Shown here in pieces: positions 46,850-58,087 of a stretch of 64,000 nucleotides of DNA. Origin of the DNA: Typha latifolia (lineage: Eukaryota > Streptophyta > Magnoliopsida > Poales > Typhaceae); contig CM034103.1 in assembly GCA_019914945.1 (NCBI GenBank), forward strand, positions 3,720,001-3,784,000. Reading direction: 5' to 3'. Position 1 is the first letter of the stretch. Each line of letters starts with the position of its first letter. The translations under genes and the position numbers were made by a program. The notes beneath the pieces are model-generated. The model ran no database searches. It saw only the letters and a program-made list of their open reading frames with translations, and had not been told where the DNA came from.

Positions 46850-47945
46850 AATTACCTCACGCCACACATATGAGTTAAATATTATAGTCCTATCAGTTTA
46901 TATGTGAAGAGTCAATAAGATAATATTTGTCAATAGGGAGTACGAGCATATATTTGCAATAGTAATAAGATGTGCAAAATAATAAAATACATTACCCCTC
47001 ATACTTATCTCAACCCTTCACTAAATGCAGACCATCATCAATTAGATATCAAATTTGTGGCTCATGAACTTACAAATTTTGCGAGAAATAATATAAATAT
47101 AAAAATAGTTAGTCTCCAATAAAAGATTATCCATACTTATCATTATCAGGTTTCATACTAAAAGGTGTGGAGAGCAAAACAAAATATTATGATAAATCTA
47201 TTTGGTGGTTGGGCAAAAACATGTAAGCTATTGCATTCATATATAATGGAAGTTAAATGCAAAAATGTTGATATAGTGATTCAGTAGGATAAAGTCAAAT
47301 TGGATGGCCCGAATATGAAGATGTTTAGGAATGTTTTTTTGGTCCTTTGGAGCTTCAATTTATGGATTCAAACATTGTAGGCTTATAATAAGTATTGACG
47401 ACACAGATCTAAATGGCCAATTTAAAGGTGTCTTAATTATTGCTACAAGCATTGATGAAAATGAACAAATATTTTCTATTATATTTGTTATTGTAGAGAG
47501 CAAGAATGCACCAAGTTGGGGTTGATTTCTTGTATTTTGCGTTATCTTATTGTGCATCAAAGATAAAAAAAAAAAATTAATTTCAGATCAGCATGTTGGG
47601 ATATTAACAGCTATGAATGACTCCAGTAATAATTCAAAGGAGCTAATGACTTATCACCACATTTATTTGCGTCATATAGTTAGCAATTTTAATAAACATT
47701 TTTATAATACTATTTTAAATAATTTTGTTTATCAAACTGCTATGGAAAATCAAATTCGAAAGTTTGACTTTTGGATTTCACGAATTAAGTGGTTACATCA
47801 AGCTTAATGAGATCCCAATTGAAAAGTGGGCTCTAGCTCACGATGGTGGACATCGTTATGGACTCATGACTACTAATGTAGGTGTTGCAAACAATAAGGA
47901 CATAATCAACGAACTTGACATGTTACAAATAAAGAGTTAAATACT
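46850..47945 (+). pseudogene. MULE transposase catalytic region
   Basis: Plus strand: KVWRAKQNIMINLFGGW, then SIDDTDLNGQFKGVLIIATS with the first catalytic Asp, IDENEQIFSIIFVIVES, and ISDQHVGILTAMND with the second Asp. Downstream HHIYLRHIVSNFNKHFYN matches the post-catalytic conserved block. Frameshifts near 47280-47330 and 47530. Confidence 0.85.
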
Positions 47946-48079
47946 GACACTATTTCAAATGTAACTATTTTGCACTTTCTTGAATATTTAGCATGTTTAC
48001 TATCTTATGTGTCATGTTACTTTTTTTATGGCATGGTCTTTAGTATACTTATGAATGTAATTTTATATGATTATGAACA

Positions 48080-49090
48080 GATGATTGCACGTGAGGATCC
48101 AAACCCTCTAGATGGAGATGTTTTGAGGTTACAAAAATAACATATATCTAATGCTATTTGGAGAGATGAGGTAAGAGTTATCATTATTATATAATTAAAT
48201 TTACTATAATGTTTAGTTCATATGACATACTTATTTTTGTTTTTGTATATTGCAGGATTCAGGTACCCTCACTTGTCTACATTATTTTACACAAATCTTG
48301 AGACAATGGGTGCCACATTCAAGATTTTACACAAATCTTGTTCAAAGCGAATTCTACTTTTTCTATAGAGTAGCAAATATTACTATTGATTGATTATTGA
48401 TTACAACTCTAGTTGAGCAATAGAGGCTAGAGACACATATTTCATCCCGTAGTCATGAAGGCTGCCATGACTCTGAAGGATATGGTGATACTTATGGGTT
48501 TATGTATCCATGATCTAGCTATCACTAGTAACATAGATTACATCTGGCTTTCAGTTATGTTTAGAGATTTTATGAATTACGCCACCTTAGACTACTATGC
48601 GAGGTTCATCAATCCAAATGCAATGGTTGCGTGACACATTTACGATGCTACATATTGATACCTATGATCAAACTATATAGAGATATGCTAGAGATATATT
48701 GTATCACTTTTGGGTGGCTGCATTTTGTCTGACAAGTTAGGAGCTACGGTCTAATTGATGTATTTACCTCTACTACGGGACTTGTAATACTCTAGCAATA
48801 TTAGCTAGGGCGATGTCGCACTAGTAGTACTTTATAGAGAGTAGTACCACCCCAATCCGTAGAGGCTCAAGAGCTCTTGTAGTATCACCATATCAGCCCC
48901 ACCCATAAAGGTCCAAGATCTCTTGTAGTACCACCCCCACTCGTATAGGCCAAGGAGACAGATCCGCTTAGTGCAAAATGGCACTGTCGCTTGACTTATG
49001 AGCATAATCTAATGCCATATGTATTGCGATACTATAGAGATCAGCTAGATGAACAAAGAGATGATCAAGTAGTTGATAGTTAATAATAGA
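48080..49090 (+). pseudogene. Plant mobile domain gene, 5' part
   Basis: Encodes EDPNPLDGDVLRLQ and, after an intron-like AT-rich gap, DSGTLTCLHYFTQILRQWVP and MTLKDMVILMGLCIHDLAIT: N-terminal part of the plant mobile domain (PMD) family. Stops are present. Cut at 49095 by the gypsy element. Confidence 0.7.
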
Positions 49091-49095
49091 ATGTA

Positions 49096-50831
49096 TGTAA
49101 CACCCAAAATTTTAAAAAATAAAAAAATAAAAAAATAGAGGGGGCACGTGCCGAGCGCATCCATGCATCCCAGCACCCTGCCACCCCGTCCTCCCCTTCT
49201 CTCTTTCTTATTCTTCTTCTTCTTCTTCTTCTTCTTCTTCTTCTTCTTCTTCTTCTTCTTCTTCTTCTTCTTCTTCTCTTGCCGTGCACACAACATCCCT
49301 AGCCTCCCCTATTTCTTCTCCACCGCGCCATCTCTCTCTCCCTATCCTCTCTCTCGGGTTGTTGACGCCGGAGATGAAGCCCCGGAGCCGACGGCCGACG
49401 AAGCCAATCGCGCGACCCACCCCTCAGTAAACCTTTTCTTTTGTTATTATCGTTGATTCCCTTCCTTCCCGATACTCATCCCTCTCGGCCGCGTGGCAGC
49501 GCCGCTGGCGCCGTCAATTGTGAGTCACCGCACCTCTCTCTCTCTCTCCCCTCGATTTCTCCTCTCCTTTTCCTCCCCTTCCCTCCAGCAAGCCACCCAC
49601 CCCGGGTGAGGGCCGCGGGCCGTCGACCGCTGACGTCAAGGGTGGGCTGCCGGCGATGTGGGCCACCGGCAGCGTCAGGCCCTTCTCTCCCCTCCCTCTG
49701 TCTCCTTCCTATTAGCGGCCTACACTTGAGGGTAGAGTGTATCTTATATGACTATACTATTAGCAGCCTACACTTGAGGTCGGGAGCCTGTGTGGCATTC
49801 GGGTAATTATACTGCATAGTCATGACTAGATTATAATGATAAATAATATTATTGTGAGGTGGAGATATATCTCTAGCGGTACCCGACGACGTAGGGTTAG
49901 CACATTCGTTGATGAGCTGAGGGCTCCCGATTTTCGCGCTGAGGGCGGTGATGATTTAGATAGAGTGAGATATGGGCTTATGACCGGGGTCCTTAGTCTG
50001 ATGGCCACAGATAACCGATCGAATGTAGTGTCGCCATACATGTGTAGGTGGCATTACTGCTAGATGTGTATATATCCCCTTGATGTATGAGATGATGAAT
50101 GATTTTCTTGAGAGTATTTACCTTGTGTGGTGAATAGCTCAGTGAGCTATGATAAATATGATTAATGCCTTAGTGGGCATGATATGACTAGATTACTCTT
50201 TTATTGTTATGCATAATATGTAAACACTATAATTGAAATTTGTATGAATGAAAGATTGTATTAAGCATGATATCTGTGTGGACTTATCCTGATACGTTTA
50301 GGAACTGGCATGTTCTAGGATAGTGACGTGTAATCCTTATTGATTGTATTGATTTAGTAACTCATGATAAGTCATTTAAACAAGCGTATGGTTATTGCTA
50401 GCAACTATAGGCATGCATTGGATATGTACTTGTGATTTTATTATTATAGATTATATGGATCCTACTCGCTGGGCTGTGTGCTCACCATCTCTTGGTAGCA
50501 TTATTTCAGAGCTAGGGGATGCAGGTGCGAGTAGCGAGGAGTAGCTGCCTTTTTATTTCAGTATGTCTATTTGTTGTATTGTGCCCCTACGAGGGAGTTA
50601 TGATTGACGTTGTATTTTGGACTTTAGAGTTGTATTTTGGATGTGTATCTTGAAGGCTTGTTGTGGCCTATGGAACTTGTATCCAGACTCTTATGGTTGA
50701 GTTTATTTATGGTATGAACTTGTGTTGTTATGTGCTTTGTGAAATTCTATTACTGACAGGTCATGTGATGCACAACGTGAGGGGATTTACCCACGCAGTT
50801 TACATGTGTATTTGGAGGTTTGGGTGTTTCA
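49096..50831 (+). mobile_element. 5' LTR of the Tekay-like element
   Basis: 1736 bp, TGTAACACCC to TGTTTCA, directly followed by the PBS. Contains a (TTC)22 run at 49211-49276. The last 360 bp match the shortened 3' LTR. Confidence 0.9.
49211..49276 (+). repeat. (TTC)22 microsatellite in the LTR
   Basis: Perfect TTC triplets, 66 bp, giving poly-Lys, poly-Arg and poly-Glu shadow frames on the minus strand. Confidence 0.95.
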
Positions 50832-50834
50832 ACT

Positions 50835-50846
50835 TGGTATCAGAGC
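50835..50846 (+). other. Primer-binding site (initiator tRNA-Met)
   Basis: TGGTATCAGAGC, three bases after the 5' LTR. Confidence 0.9.
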
Positions 50847-50992
50847 ATATGTTCATCATAAATCCGGCAAGTCTTTCTAGATACCATCCAAATACATAGG
50901 AAAGTGATAATAATAATGAATAACTAGGAGTAATGAATAATAGAGTCACGTACGACTTTTGACATACTTGTGAATTAAGAACTAAAACTGCG

Positions 50993-52152
50993 TTGAACTT
51001 ACCAGGAATGCCGCCTAGACGTGCTCGGTCTATTCGTGCGACTGTTCATGGACGAGCTTTAGCCTCCGTTGACAAACTAGTTGTCGGTACTTCAGCCAGC
51101 ATCGAGGCCCTAGGACAGCTTGTCATAGAGCAAGAGAGGCTCATCGAAGAATTAGTTTGGGAGAGCACGGCGACTATGTCTGGGATGCACATACCGAGAG
51201 AGCCGTCAGAGCATATTACTCCAGCCGAGCAGATTGGAGGTGGGTCCGCCTGGTCACTGAACCGGTTCATGCAGCTCAACCCCCCTTTGTTCAGCGGCAC
51301 GACGGACCCCATGGAGGCTAGTAGGTGGATTGTGGATGTGAGGAAGATCCTAACCACTTTTGAGTGCCTAGAGAGTCGTCAGGTGACCTTTGCCACTTTC
51401 CTTCTCTACGGAGAAGCGAAAGAGTGGTGGAGGGCCACTGAGCGCATGATGTCAGATCGCCTTGCTAGGGAGTACATCACTTGGAGGGCATTTTCGAATT
51501 CCTTTGACTAGAAATATTTCCCTCTATCCCTCCGTTCTGAGCTTACGAGGGAGTTTACCCAATTGAGGTAGGGAATATGACAGTGGCACAGTATGAGGAC
51601 AGATTCAATGCCTTATCCCGCTTTTGCCCCAGAGTCATAGTTGATGATGCTGCTAGAGCTGACCAGTTCAAAATGGGCCTCCGGATTGAGATCTGCTAGC
51701 AGGTGAACATGGTGAAGAACCTGACCTACGCAGAGCTGATAGAGGATGCAGGGATAGCAAAGAGGGACCTACTTAAGGAGCGCTCACAGCATCAGGAGCA
51801 GGTAGCGGGTCGTACCAGCCGCTTTGATAGGCATCCTCGTGGAGGTCATTCTGGTGGGACCTTTCTACGACCGAGGTGTCACCCCTATGTTGGTGGTGTA
51901 GGTTCTAGTGCTACCCCGAGTAGACCTAGCCCTCAGGGTTCAGGCGGGTCGAGTAGGGCTCGACCTTCTATTAGTGGTGGAAGGTCAGCAGCAGTTTCGA
52001 GCAGTTTAGGCAGTGGTGGTTCTGCACGGCCGTCTACCCCTGAGGGTCGGACCTATTTTACTTGCGGCAAAAGGGGTCACATATCTCGTGACTGCCTCAG
52101 TGCTCGCGTTACCTACCTCCAGTTTGGAGAGTCTAGGCAGGTCCGCACATAG
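50993..52152 (+). pseudogene. Gypsy gag
   Basis: Frames 50993-51511 and 51703-52152 carry capsid (NPPLFSGTTDPMEASRWI, FATFLLYGEAKEWWRATERM) and nucleocapsid. The zinc knuckle reads YFTCGKRGHISRDC: the first Cys of the expected CX2CX4HX4C is Tyr. Stops at 51509-51511, 51569-51571 and 51697-51699. Confidence 0.85.
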
Positions 52153-52503
52153 TATCTCCTGTTGGTCAGAGCGCCATCCACTCCTACCACGCCTTATATA
52201 TTTGGAGCATCGGGAGCCAGTACTACTGCGAGTAGGGGTCGCAGTGGCGCACGATCGGGACCTCCTAGCAGAGGCGAGGCGGACGTACCGGCTAAGTTTT
52301 TGCTATGACCCTGTAGGATGCTGAAGAGTCCAATGAGGTGGCCATAGGTAACTGAGTAAATTAATCATGTTATTTAAGTTTTACGTATGTCCTACTCATA
52401 TATGATATTAGATCCTCCTTCCTAACCCCGTGCAAATTTGCATAATGTGAAAATTGTGTTTTTCTTATTTTAGTTAAGACTCATATACGCAATAGCGTGT
52501 ACT

Positions 52504-52860
52504 ATGACATTATTTGCACACACCACTAGGATTTTGTTTGACCTTAGGGCCACCCATTCTTTTATTTCTACATCTTTTCTGGAATATGCGAATGTGGCGC
52601 CGGGACCTCTTGTCGAACCCTTGGTCATAGCCACCCCACTTGGTGGCTTTTTGGAACTTCGCCATGTTTATCGATCTTGCACCTTAACTTTTGGTGAGTG
52701 AGATTTCAAGGCAGACCGACCTCCTACCCCTCCAGATGCAGGACTTTGATCTAATCCTGAGGATGGATTGGTTAATCGCCTACCATGCTAGTATTAACTG
52801 TTACAGCAAAGATGTTATCTTGCAGCTTAATGATGGCATTGAGTGTCGATTGTGTAAGGA
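52504..52860 (+). pseudogene. Gypsy aspartic protease
   Basis: ILFDLRATHSFIS stands where the family has D-S-G-A-T-H: the catalytic Asp is kept but S-G is L-R, so the enzyme is probably dead. Frameshift near 52700. Confidence 0.8.
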
Positions 52861-52867
52861 TTGACAG

Positions 52868-54023
52868 GTGGACCGTTCGCAGTTAGTGACAATCATGTCC
52901 ATCGAGTCAGCTGGGACCCAAACCCTGACTGACTTGCCAGTGGTACGGGAGTTTCTAGATGTTTTTCCTGAGGACATTCGGGGGCTTCCTCCAGACAGGG
53001 GAGTTGAGTTCACCATCGACCTGATTCTAGGGGCAGGACTAGTCTCCAAGGCACCTTACCGTATAGCTTCGAAGGAAATGGAAGAACTGAGAGAGCAGAT
53101 TGATGACTTGCTAAGTAGGGAACTCATCTTGCCTAGCTCATCCCCTTGGGGCGCTCCAGTCTTGTTTGTGAAGAAGAAAGATGGTACCCTCCGCCTTTGC
53201 ATTGACTATCGACAATTAAACCAGCTGACTGTGAAGAACTAGTACCCCTTGCCTCGCATTGAGGACATGTTTGATCAATTACGTGGGGCGCGCGTCTTCT
53301 CGAAGATTGATCTGAGATTTGGGTATCATCAATTAAGGATTGGGAAAGCAGATGTCCTAAAAACCGCTTTTCGTACCCAGTATGGGTTGTATGAGTTTCT
53401 AGTTATGCCTTTCGGCTTAACTAATGCACCAGCTATCTTCATGGACTTGATACCGAGTCTTTCGCCGTTTTTTGGATCGGTTCGTAGTGGTCTTCATTGA
53501 TGATATCTTGATTTACTTGGCCTCAGAACAGGAGCATGAAGAGCATCTTCGGTTGGTACTACAAGTGCTAAGGAGAGAAAAGTTATTTGCTAAATTCTCC
53601 AAGTGTGAATTTTGGCTGGAGGAAGTGGTGTTTCTTGGGCATGTGGCCTCGGGAGAGGGCATACGGGTTGATCAATCCAAGATCATCGTTGTGCTCAATT
53701 GGAGGCAATCGAGTACTGTCTCGGAGGTCCATAGTTTCTTGGGTTTGGCCGGGTATTACCGGCGTTTTGTGGAAAGGCTTTCAAAAATTGCCAGTCTCCT
53801 TACTAGGCTGACCCGGAAGGATCAGTGTTTTGTATGGACAGATGATTATGAGAAGAGCTTCCAAGAGCTGAAGATGAGACTTACATCTGCACCTATCCTT
53901 ATAGTTCCTCGTAGTGGAGGGGGCTACCAGGTCTACTATGATGCTTTATACTCGGGCTTGGGCTGTGTTCTAATGCAGAAGGGCAGAATTGTCGCTTATG
54001 CATCGACAGCTCAAGAACCATGA
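52868..54023 (+). pseudogene. Gypsy reverse transcriptase and RNase H start
   Basis: Fingers/palm: [20 protein letters not shown], stop at 53240-53242, [24 protein letters not shown], a frameshift near 53455, then [10 protein letters not shown] with the catalytic DD. Thumb [14 protein letters not shown] and [10 protein letters not shown], then the RNase H start. Confidence 0.92.
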
Positions 54024-54314
54024 GCGGAACTGCCCTACCCACGACTTGGAGCTAACAGCGGTAGTATTCACTCTGAAGATTTGGAGGCATTATCTCTACG
54101 GGGAGAAGTGCGAGATTTTCACGGACCACAAAAGTTTGAAGTACCTATTCACCTAGAGGGAGTTGAACATGAGACAGCGCAGGTAGCTTAAGCTGGTGAA
54201 TGATTATGACTGCACTATTAACTACCGCCTTGGAAGGCAAATGTGGTGGCTGATGCCTTGAGCAGGAAGTCGATGGGAGATTTGGCTAGTTTGATTACTC
54301 AGCAGTAGGAAATC
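54024..54314 (+). pseudogene. Gypsy RNase H C-terminal part
   Basis: Reads [31 protein letters not shown], then after a frameshift near 54236 NVVADALSRK. Stops at 54154-54156, 54184-54186 and 54307-54309. Confidence 0.85.
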
Positions 54315-55818
54315 TTGCGAGATCTGCAGAAGATGGACATGCAGATCATAGCCAAAGATATGGGTCCTGGACTGCTGGCCCAGTTAACTGTGGGGCTGAC
54401 TCTAGTGGAGAGGATCCGAGTTGCACAGGCAGAAGACCCACATTTACTACAAGTCCTCCAGCAAGTTCGAGACTCATGTAAAAAGGGTTTTTGCCTTGAT
54501 GGATAGGGAACCCTAAAGTTTGGAGATAGATTCTATGTACGTGACGTGGGCGAACTCCATCGGGAGATTTTGGAGGAAGCTCATCAGACCTCTTACAGTG
54601 TGCACCCTAGGGAGACGAAGATGTACCATGATGTTTGTAGATACTTCTAGTGGCCGGGACTGAAGAAAAGCATTGTAGAATTTGTAGCTTGATGCTTGAT
54701 TTGTCAGCAGGTCAAGATTGAACATCAGAGACTGACTGAGACACTCAGGCCCTTACCCATTCCTGAGTGAAAGTGGGAGCATATCACTATAGACCTTGAA
54801 GAAAAAGGGCTCTATATGGGTGATTGTGGATCGATTGACCAAGTCAGCTCACTTCCTCCGAGTCAGTACCATTGATTCTATGGATCATCGAGCCACTTTA
54901 TTCTAGGATGAGATTTTTGCCCGCCATGGGGCACCAGTTTCTATAACTTCTGACCGTGACCCCAGGTTCACCTCTAGGCTGTGGCATAATTTTGCTAAGT
55001 CATTGGGTACCAAATTGTAATTTAGCACTGCCTATCATCCTCAAACTAACGGTTAGTCGGAGCGAGCGATCTTGACTTTAGAGGATATATTACGTGCTTC
55101 AGTTGCAGACTTCGGACTCAGTTGGGACCGACACCTTCCCTTAATTGAGTTCGCCTATAATAATAGTCATCACTCCAGCATTGGGATGCCCACTTATGAA
55201 GCTTTATATGGACAGAAATGTCGGACACATGTCAGTTGGGACGAAGTGGGGGAACGGAACATAGAGAGCTCAGAGCTGATCCATGAGACCGTGGACAAGG
55301 TACGAAAGATGCGGGAACATTTGCAGGTTGCCCAAAGTCAATAGAAGAGCTATGCTGACCGTCGACATCGAGATTTGGAGTTTCAGGTCGGGGACAAAGT
55401 CTTTCTCAAGGTCTCGCCGTGGAAAGGGGTAGTTCGGTTTGGGAAGAAGGGCAAGTTGAGCCCTCAATATATAGGCCCTTATGAGATCTTGGCACGGATA
55501 GGACCGGTTGCTTATCAAGTGGATTTGCCATCGGAGCTGTCTCAAATTCATAATGTGTTCCATGTGTCGGTGTTGAGAAAGTATCCATATGACCCGTTAC
55601 ATGTTTTGAGGGAAGAACCTATCCAGTTGAGAAAAGACTTGTCCTATGAGGAGCAACTAGTGTGGATCATTGATAGATGTGTGAAGATGCTCCAAAGAAG
55701 AGCCGTACATTTGGTCAAGGTTCTTTGGCGACACCATGGAGTAGAAGAAGTTACATGGGAGCCCAAGGAGGAGATCCAGTCTACTTACCCTCATTTATTT
55801 ACCGACTCAAGTGCGTAA
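54315..55818 (+). pseudogene. Gypsy integrase with chromodomain-like tail
   Basis: H2C2 region with stops (54504-54692), core motifs SDRDPRFTS and LPLIEFAYNNSHHSS, GDKVFLKVSPWKGVVRFGKK, and a C-terminal tail VKVLWRHHGVEEVTWEPKEE, typical of chromoviruses. Further stops at 54768-54770, 54904-54906, 55054-55056 and 55342-55344. Confidence 0.9.
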
Positions 55819-55827
55819 TTTCGAGGA

Positions 55828-55945
55828 TGACTGCGGCTTAGACCGCAACCTATGAGGCTTGTGGGCTGCAGTTTGAATCGCAGCCCATAAGGCTAAATGG
55901 ATTGCGGTTTAGACCGCAGCCCATGAAGCCCCAAGCTCTCCATTG
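55828..55945 (+). repeat. Short palindrome-like repeats between pol and the 3' LTR
   Basis: Three diverged copies of a unit around GCGGTTTAGACCGCAGCCCA (near 55830, 55866, 55903), replacing the polypurine tract and the first 1.38 kb of the 3' LTR. Confidence 0.7.
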
Positions 55946-55950
55946 GTGGT

Positions 55951-56310
55951 GGGATGTGTGCTCACCACCTCTTGGTGGTATTATTTCAGAGCTAAGGGAC
56001 GCAGGTGCGGGTAGCGAGGAGTAGCTATCTTTTTATTTCAATATATCTATTTGTTGTATTGAGCTCTTGCGAGGGAGTTATAATTAACGTTGTATTTTGG
56101 ACTTTAGAGTTGTATTTTGGATGGTATCTTAAAGGCTTGTTGTGGCCTATGAAACTTATATCCGGACTCTTATGGTTGAGTTTATTTATGGTATGAACTT
56201 GTGTTGTTATGTGCCTTGTGAAATCCTATTATTGATAGGTCATGTGATTCACTGCGTGGGGGGATTTACCCATGCGGTTTACACATGTATTTGGAGGTTT
56301 TGGTGTTTCA
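55951..56310 (+). mobile_element. Truncated 3' LTR of the Tekay-like element
   Basis: 360 bp collinear with 50472-50831 (GTGTGCTCACC, TATTTCAGAGCTA, GAGTAGCT blocks), ending TGTTTCA before the TSD. The 5' four-fifths of this LTR are missing. Confidence 0.88.
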
Positions 56311-56315
56311 ATGTA

Positions 56316-57250
56316 AACATCTCTTATTTTTCACTAATTATTTTATTGTAATGCAGATGATATAGGAGCCATATACTGAGGATGTCATGGCTACTTTACT
56401 AGTCATCTGTACATCAGATAGTTACATATAGAGGACTAGAGCTCCCTACATATACTTTGATGTGGTGGAGTGGCATTTTTTTTTATTGTGTTATGTGACA
56501 ATTTGGTCGCATACAACAAATTCCAGTTTCATATAATACAAAAGATGCATTTCGTGAGGTCTATAAGTGTGAAAAAAGCAGTTATTACCGCCAGATGCAT
56601 CATGCAAGATACATTAATATGTGGGAGCAGTGAATAAATAGATTTGTAAATAAGGCCTCACATATTTGATTGATAAGATTCAGCGACCCCTATATGGAGT
56701 AGTACAGAACGATTACCCGACAATTTGTTTTTTCTTTATTTGATTAACCCCTATGCAATTTCATCTATCTGGTAGCATCATTGAGACTATGGTAGTGTAC
56801 TTTTTTACAACGATATTTACTATTTCTAGTATTATGTAAATTTAACTTGTGGTTTACTCGTCGGTTCATATTTTGACAGATATTCACACTAAAGGTATGA
56901 ATGCACTATGGATGTAGCGTAGTGATAGGGGGCATCTTACGATGACGGAGATGTGTGAGTATGTGTGACAGTATTAAACATAATTGATGGAGTCACAACG
57001 TCTTGCTGCAAATCTAGCTCATGAGGACTCTACAACTCTAGCTCATGAGGACACTACAGCTCCAGCTCACGAGGACGCTGTCCTAGATTGAGGTCTCCAC
57101 ATTCCAGTTGGTGCAAGAGCTATCTACACGAGGGAGAGAACGTGGCAGACGTACGACGAAGTATAGGAAGATGACGAGAAGATTCTTTTAGACCAGGACA
57201 CAAGGGATTAAATATTCATCCTAAGAATAAGGTCCCTCCCAAGATTGAGG
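56316..57250 (+). pseudogene. Plant mobile domain gene, 3' part
   Basis: Continues the PMD after the gypsy insertion: APYIYFDVVEWH (family motif), later RYINMWEQ, then a low-complexity tail with repeated GCTCATGAGGAC blocks (57010-57075). Several stops and frameshifts. Confidence 0.6.
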
Positions 57251-57724
57251 TCTCTTGAGACGTATAGGCTCCTCAAATAAAGGTTCCCATTTCTCAGCTA
57301 ACTTAAGAGTCATCTACACGAGGAGTTACTATATACGAGAGAAATAAACCATCACACATTCATTTTTATGTACCAGGAGGATAGTCAATAATACTTATTT
57401 CATTTTTAGTTTTAGTCTATTCTTGTAAAAGTTTGGGGAGTTATGATGTGTTTTGATTTTCTTAAACTTTTTTGCTAAATATTTTTTTGTTTTGTGGCAA
57501 GTTTCATATGTTGGGAGTTTCATATAATGTTAAGTTTCCAAATTTCATTAGCAGGTGTTTTGTTAGTTGACTCAGATTGTTAAGTTGTCAAATTGACTCA
57601 TTTTCTTTGAATCTGAATTTTGTTTTCTAAATTTCAGTTTCTAGTGCAAAGTGTGACTCAATTTTTAGCATACAGTTTTGTTTCAGTTTTAGATATATTT
57701 TTTTAGTTTCTGAGAAACAGTGTG

Positions 57725-58087
57725 TATCATAAACGCTTTTCGGAAGAATGATTTAGTATTGAATCGCTTTCTCGGAGGGTAGTTAATGAATTGCTTTCTC
57801 AAAGAGCTATTCATATATTCATTTAACCAAAGAGTGATTCACTAATAGCTCTAACTTGATTGGAGTAGTTTAACAATAACTTAGAGTTATTTATGAATCG
57901 TTTTCTCATAGAGTGATTCATTAATCATTTTTCTCAATTACTTAGGGATAAGACTTAGTTGATTAGGCAAACGAGAGTCGCTATATGAGAAAGTGATTTT
58001 CTTATTGTACTACTTTGAAAAATACTTTGAATAATATTATAGTTTGAGAAATATATTTTACTGTACGAGTACTTTGGTCAAAAACTA
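57725..58087 (-). repeat. Right terminal inverted repeat of the MULE
   Basis: Inverted partner of 39685-40015. Carries at least five copies of a TGAATCGCTTTCTC-like block. Confidence 0.8.

Larger units (their letters stand above)
49096..56310 (+). mobile_element. Ty3/gypsy retrotransposon (Tekay-like), TSD ATGTA
   Basis: 7215 bp flanked by ATGTA at 49091-49095 and 56311-56315. 5' LTR 49096-50831, PBS 50835-50846, gag, protease, RT, RNase H, integrase with a chromodomain-like tail, then a truncated 3' LTR to 56310. Non-autonomous now: at least a dozen in-frame stops plus frameshifts. The lineage is inferred from the LTR start (TGTAACACCC), tRNA-Met primer site and C-terminal tail. Confidence 0.92.
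39685..58087 (+). mobile_element. Mutator-like element with long TIRs, heavily nested
   Basis: Terminal inverted repeats of over 300 bp: from 39685 inward, AGTTTTTGACCAAAATATTG; at 58087 inward (reverse complement), AGTTTTTGACCAAAGTACTC. Both continue with TATATTTCTCAAACTATAAT and a CTAATCAACTAA block. Plus-strand coding remnants of a MULE transposase and a plant mobile domain lie between. Four foreign units interrupt it; without them it is roughly 7 kb. The flanks GCCTATTAG / GCCTAATGC are a poor 9-bp TSD match. Confidence 0.8.

Noticed and set aside
49045..49456. Poly-Lys/Arg/Glu/Phe open frames
   Set aside because: Translations of the (TTC)22 run in the gypsy LTR.
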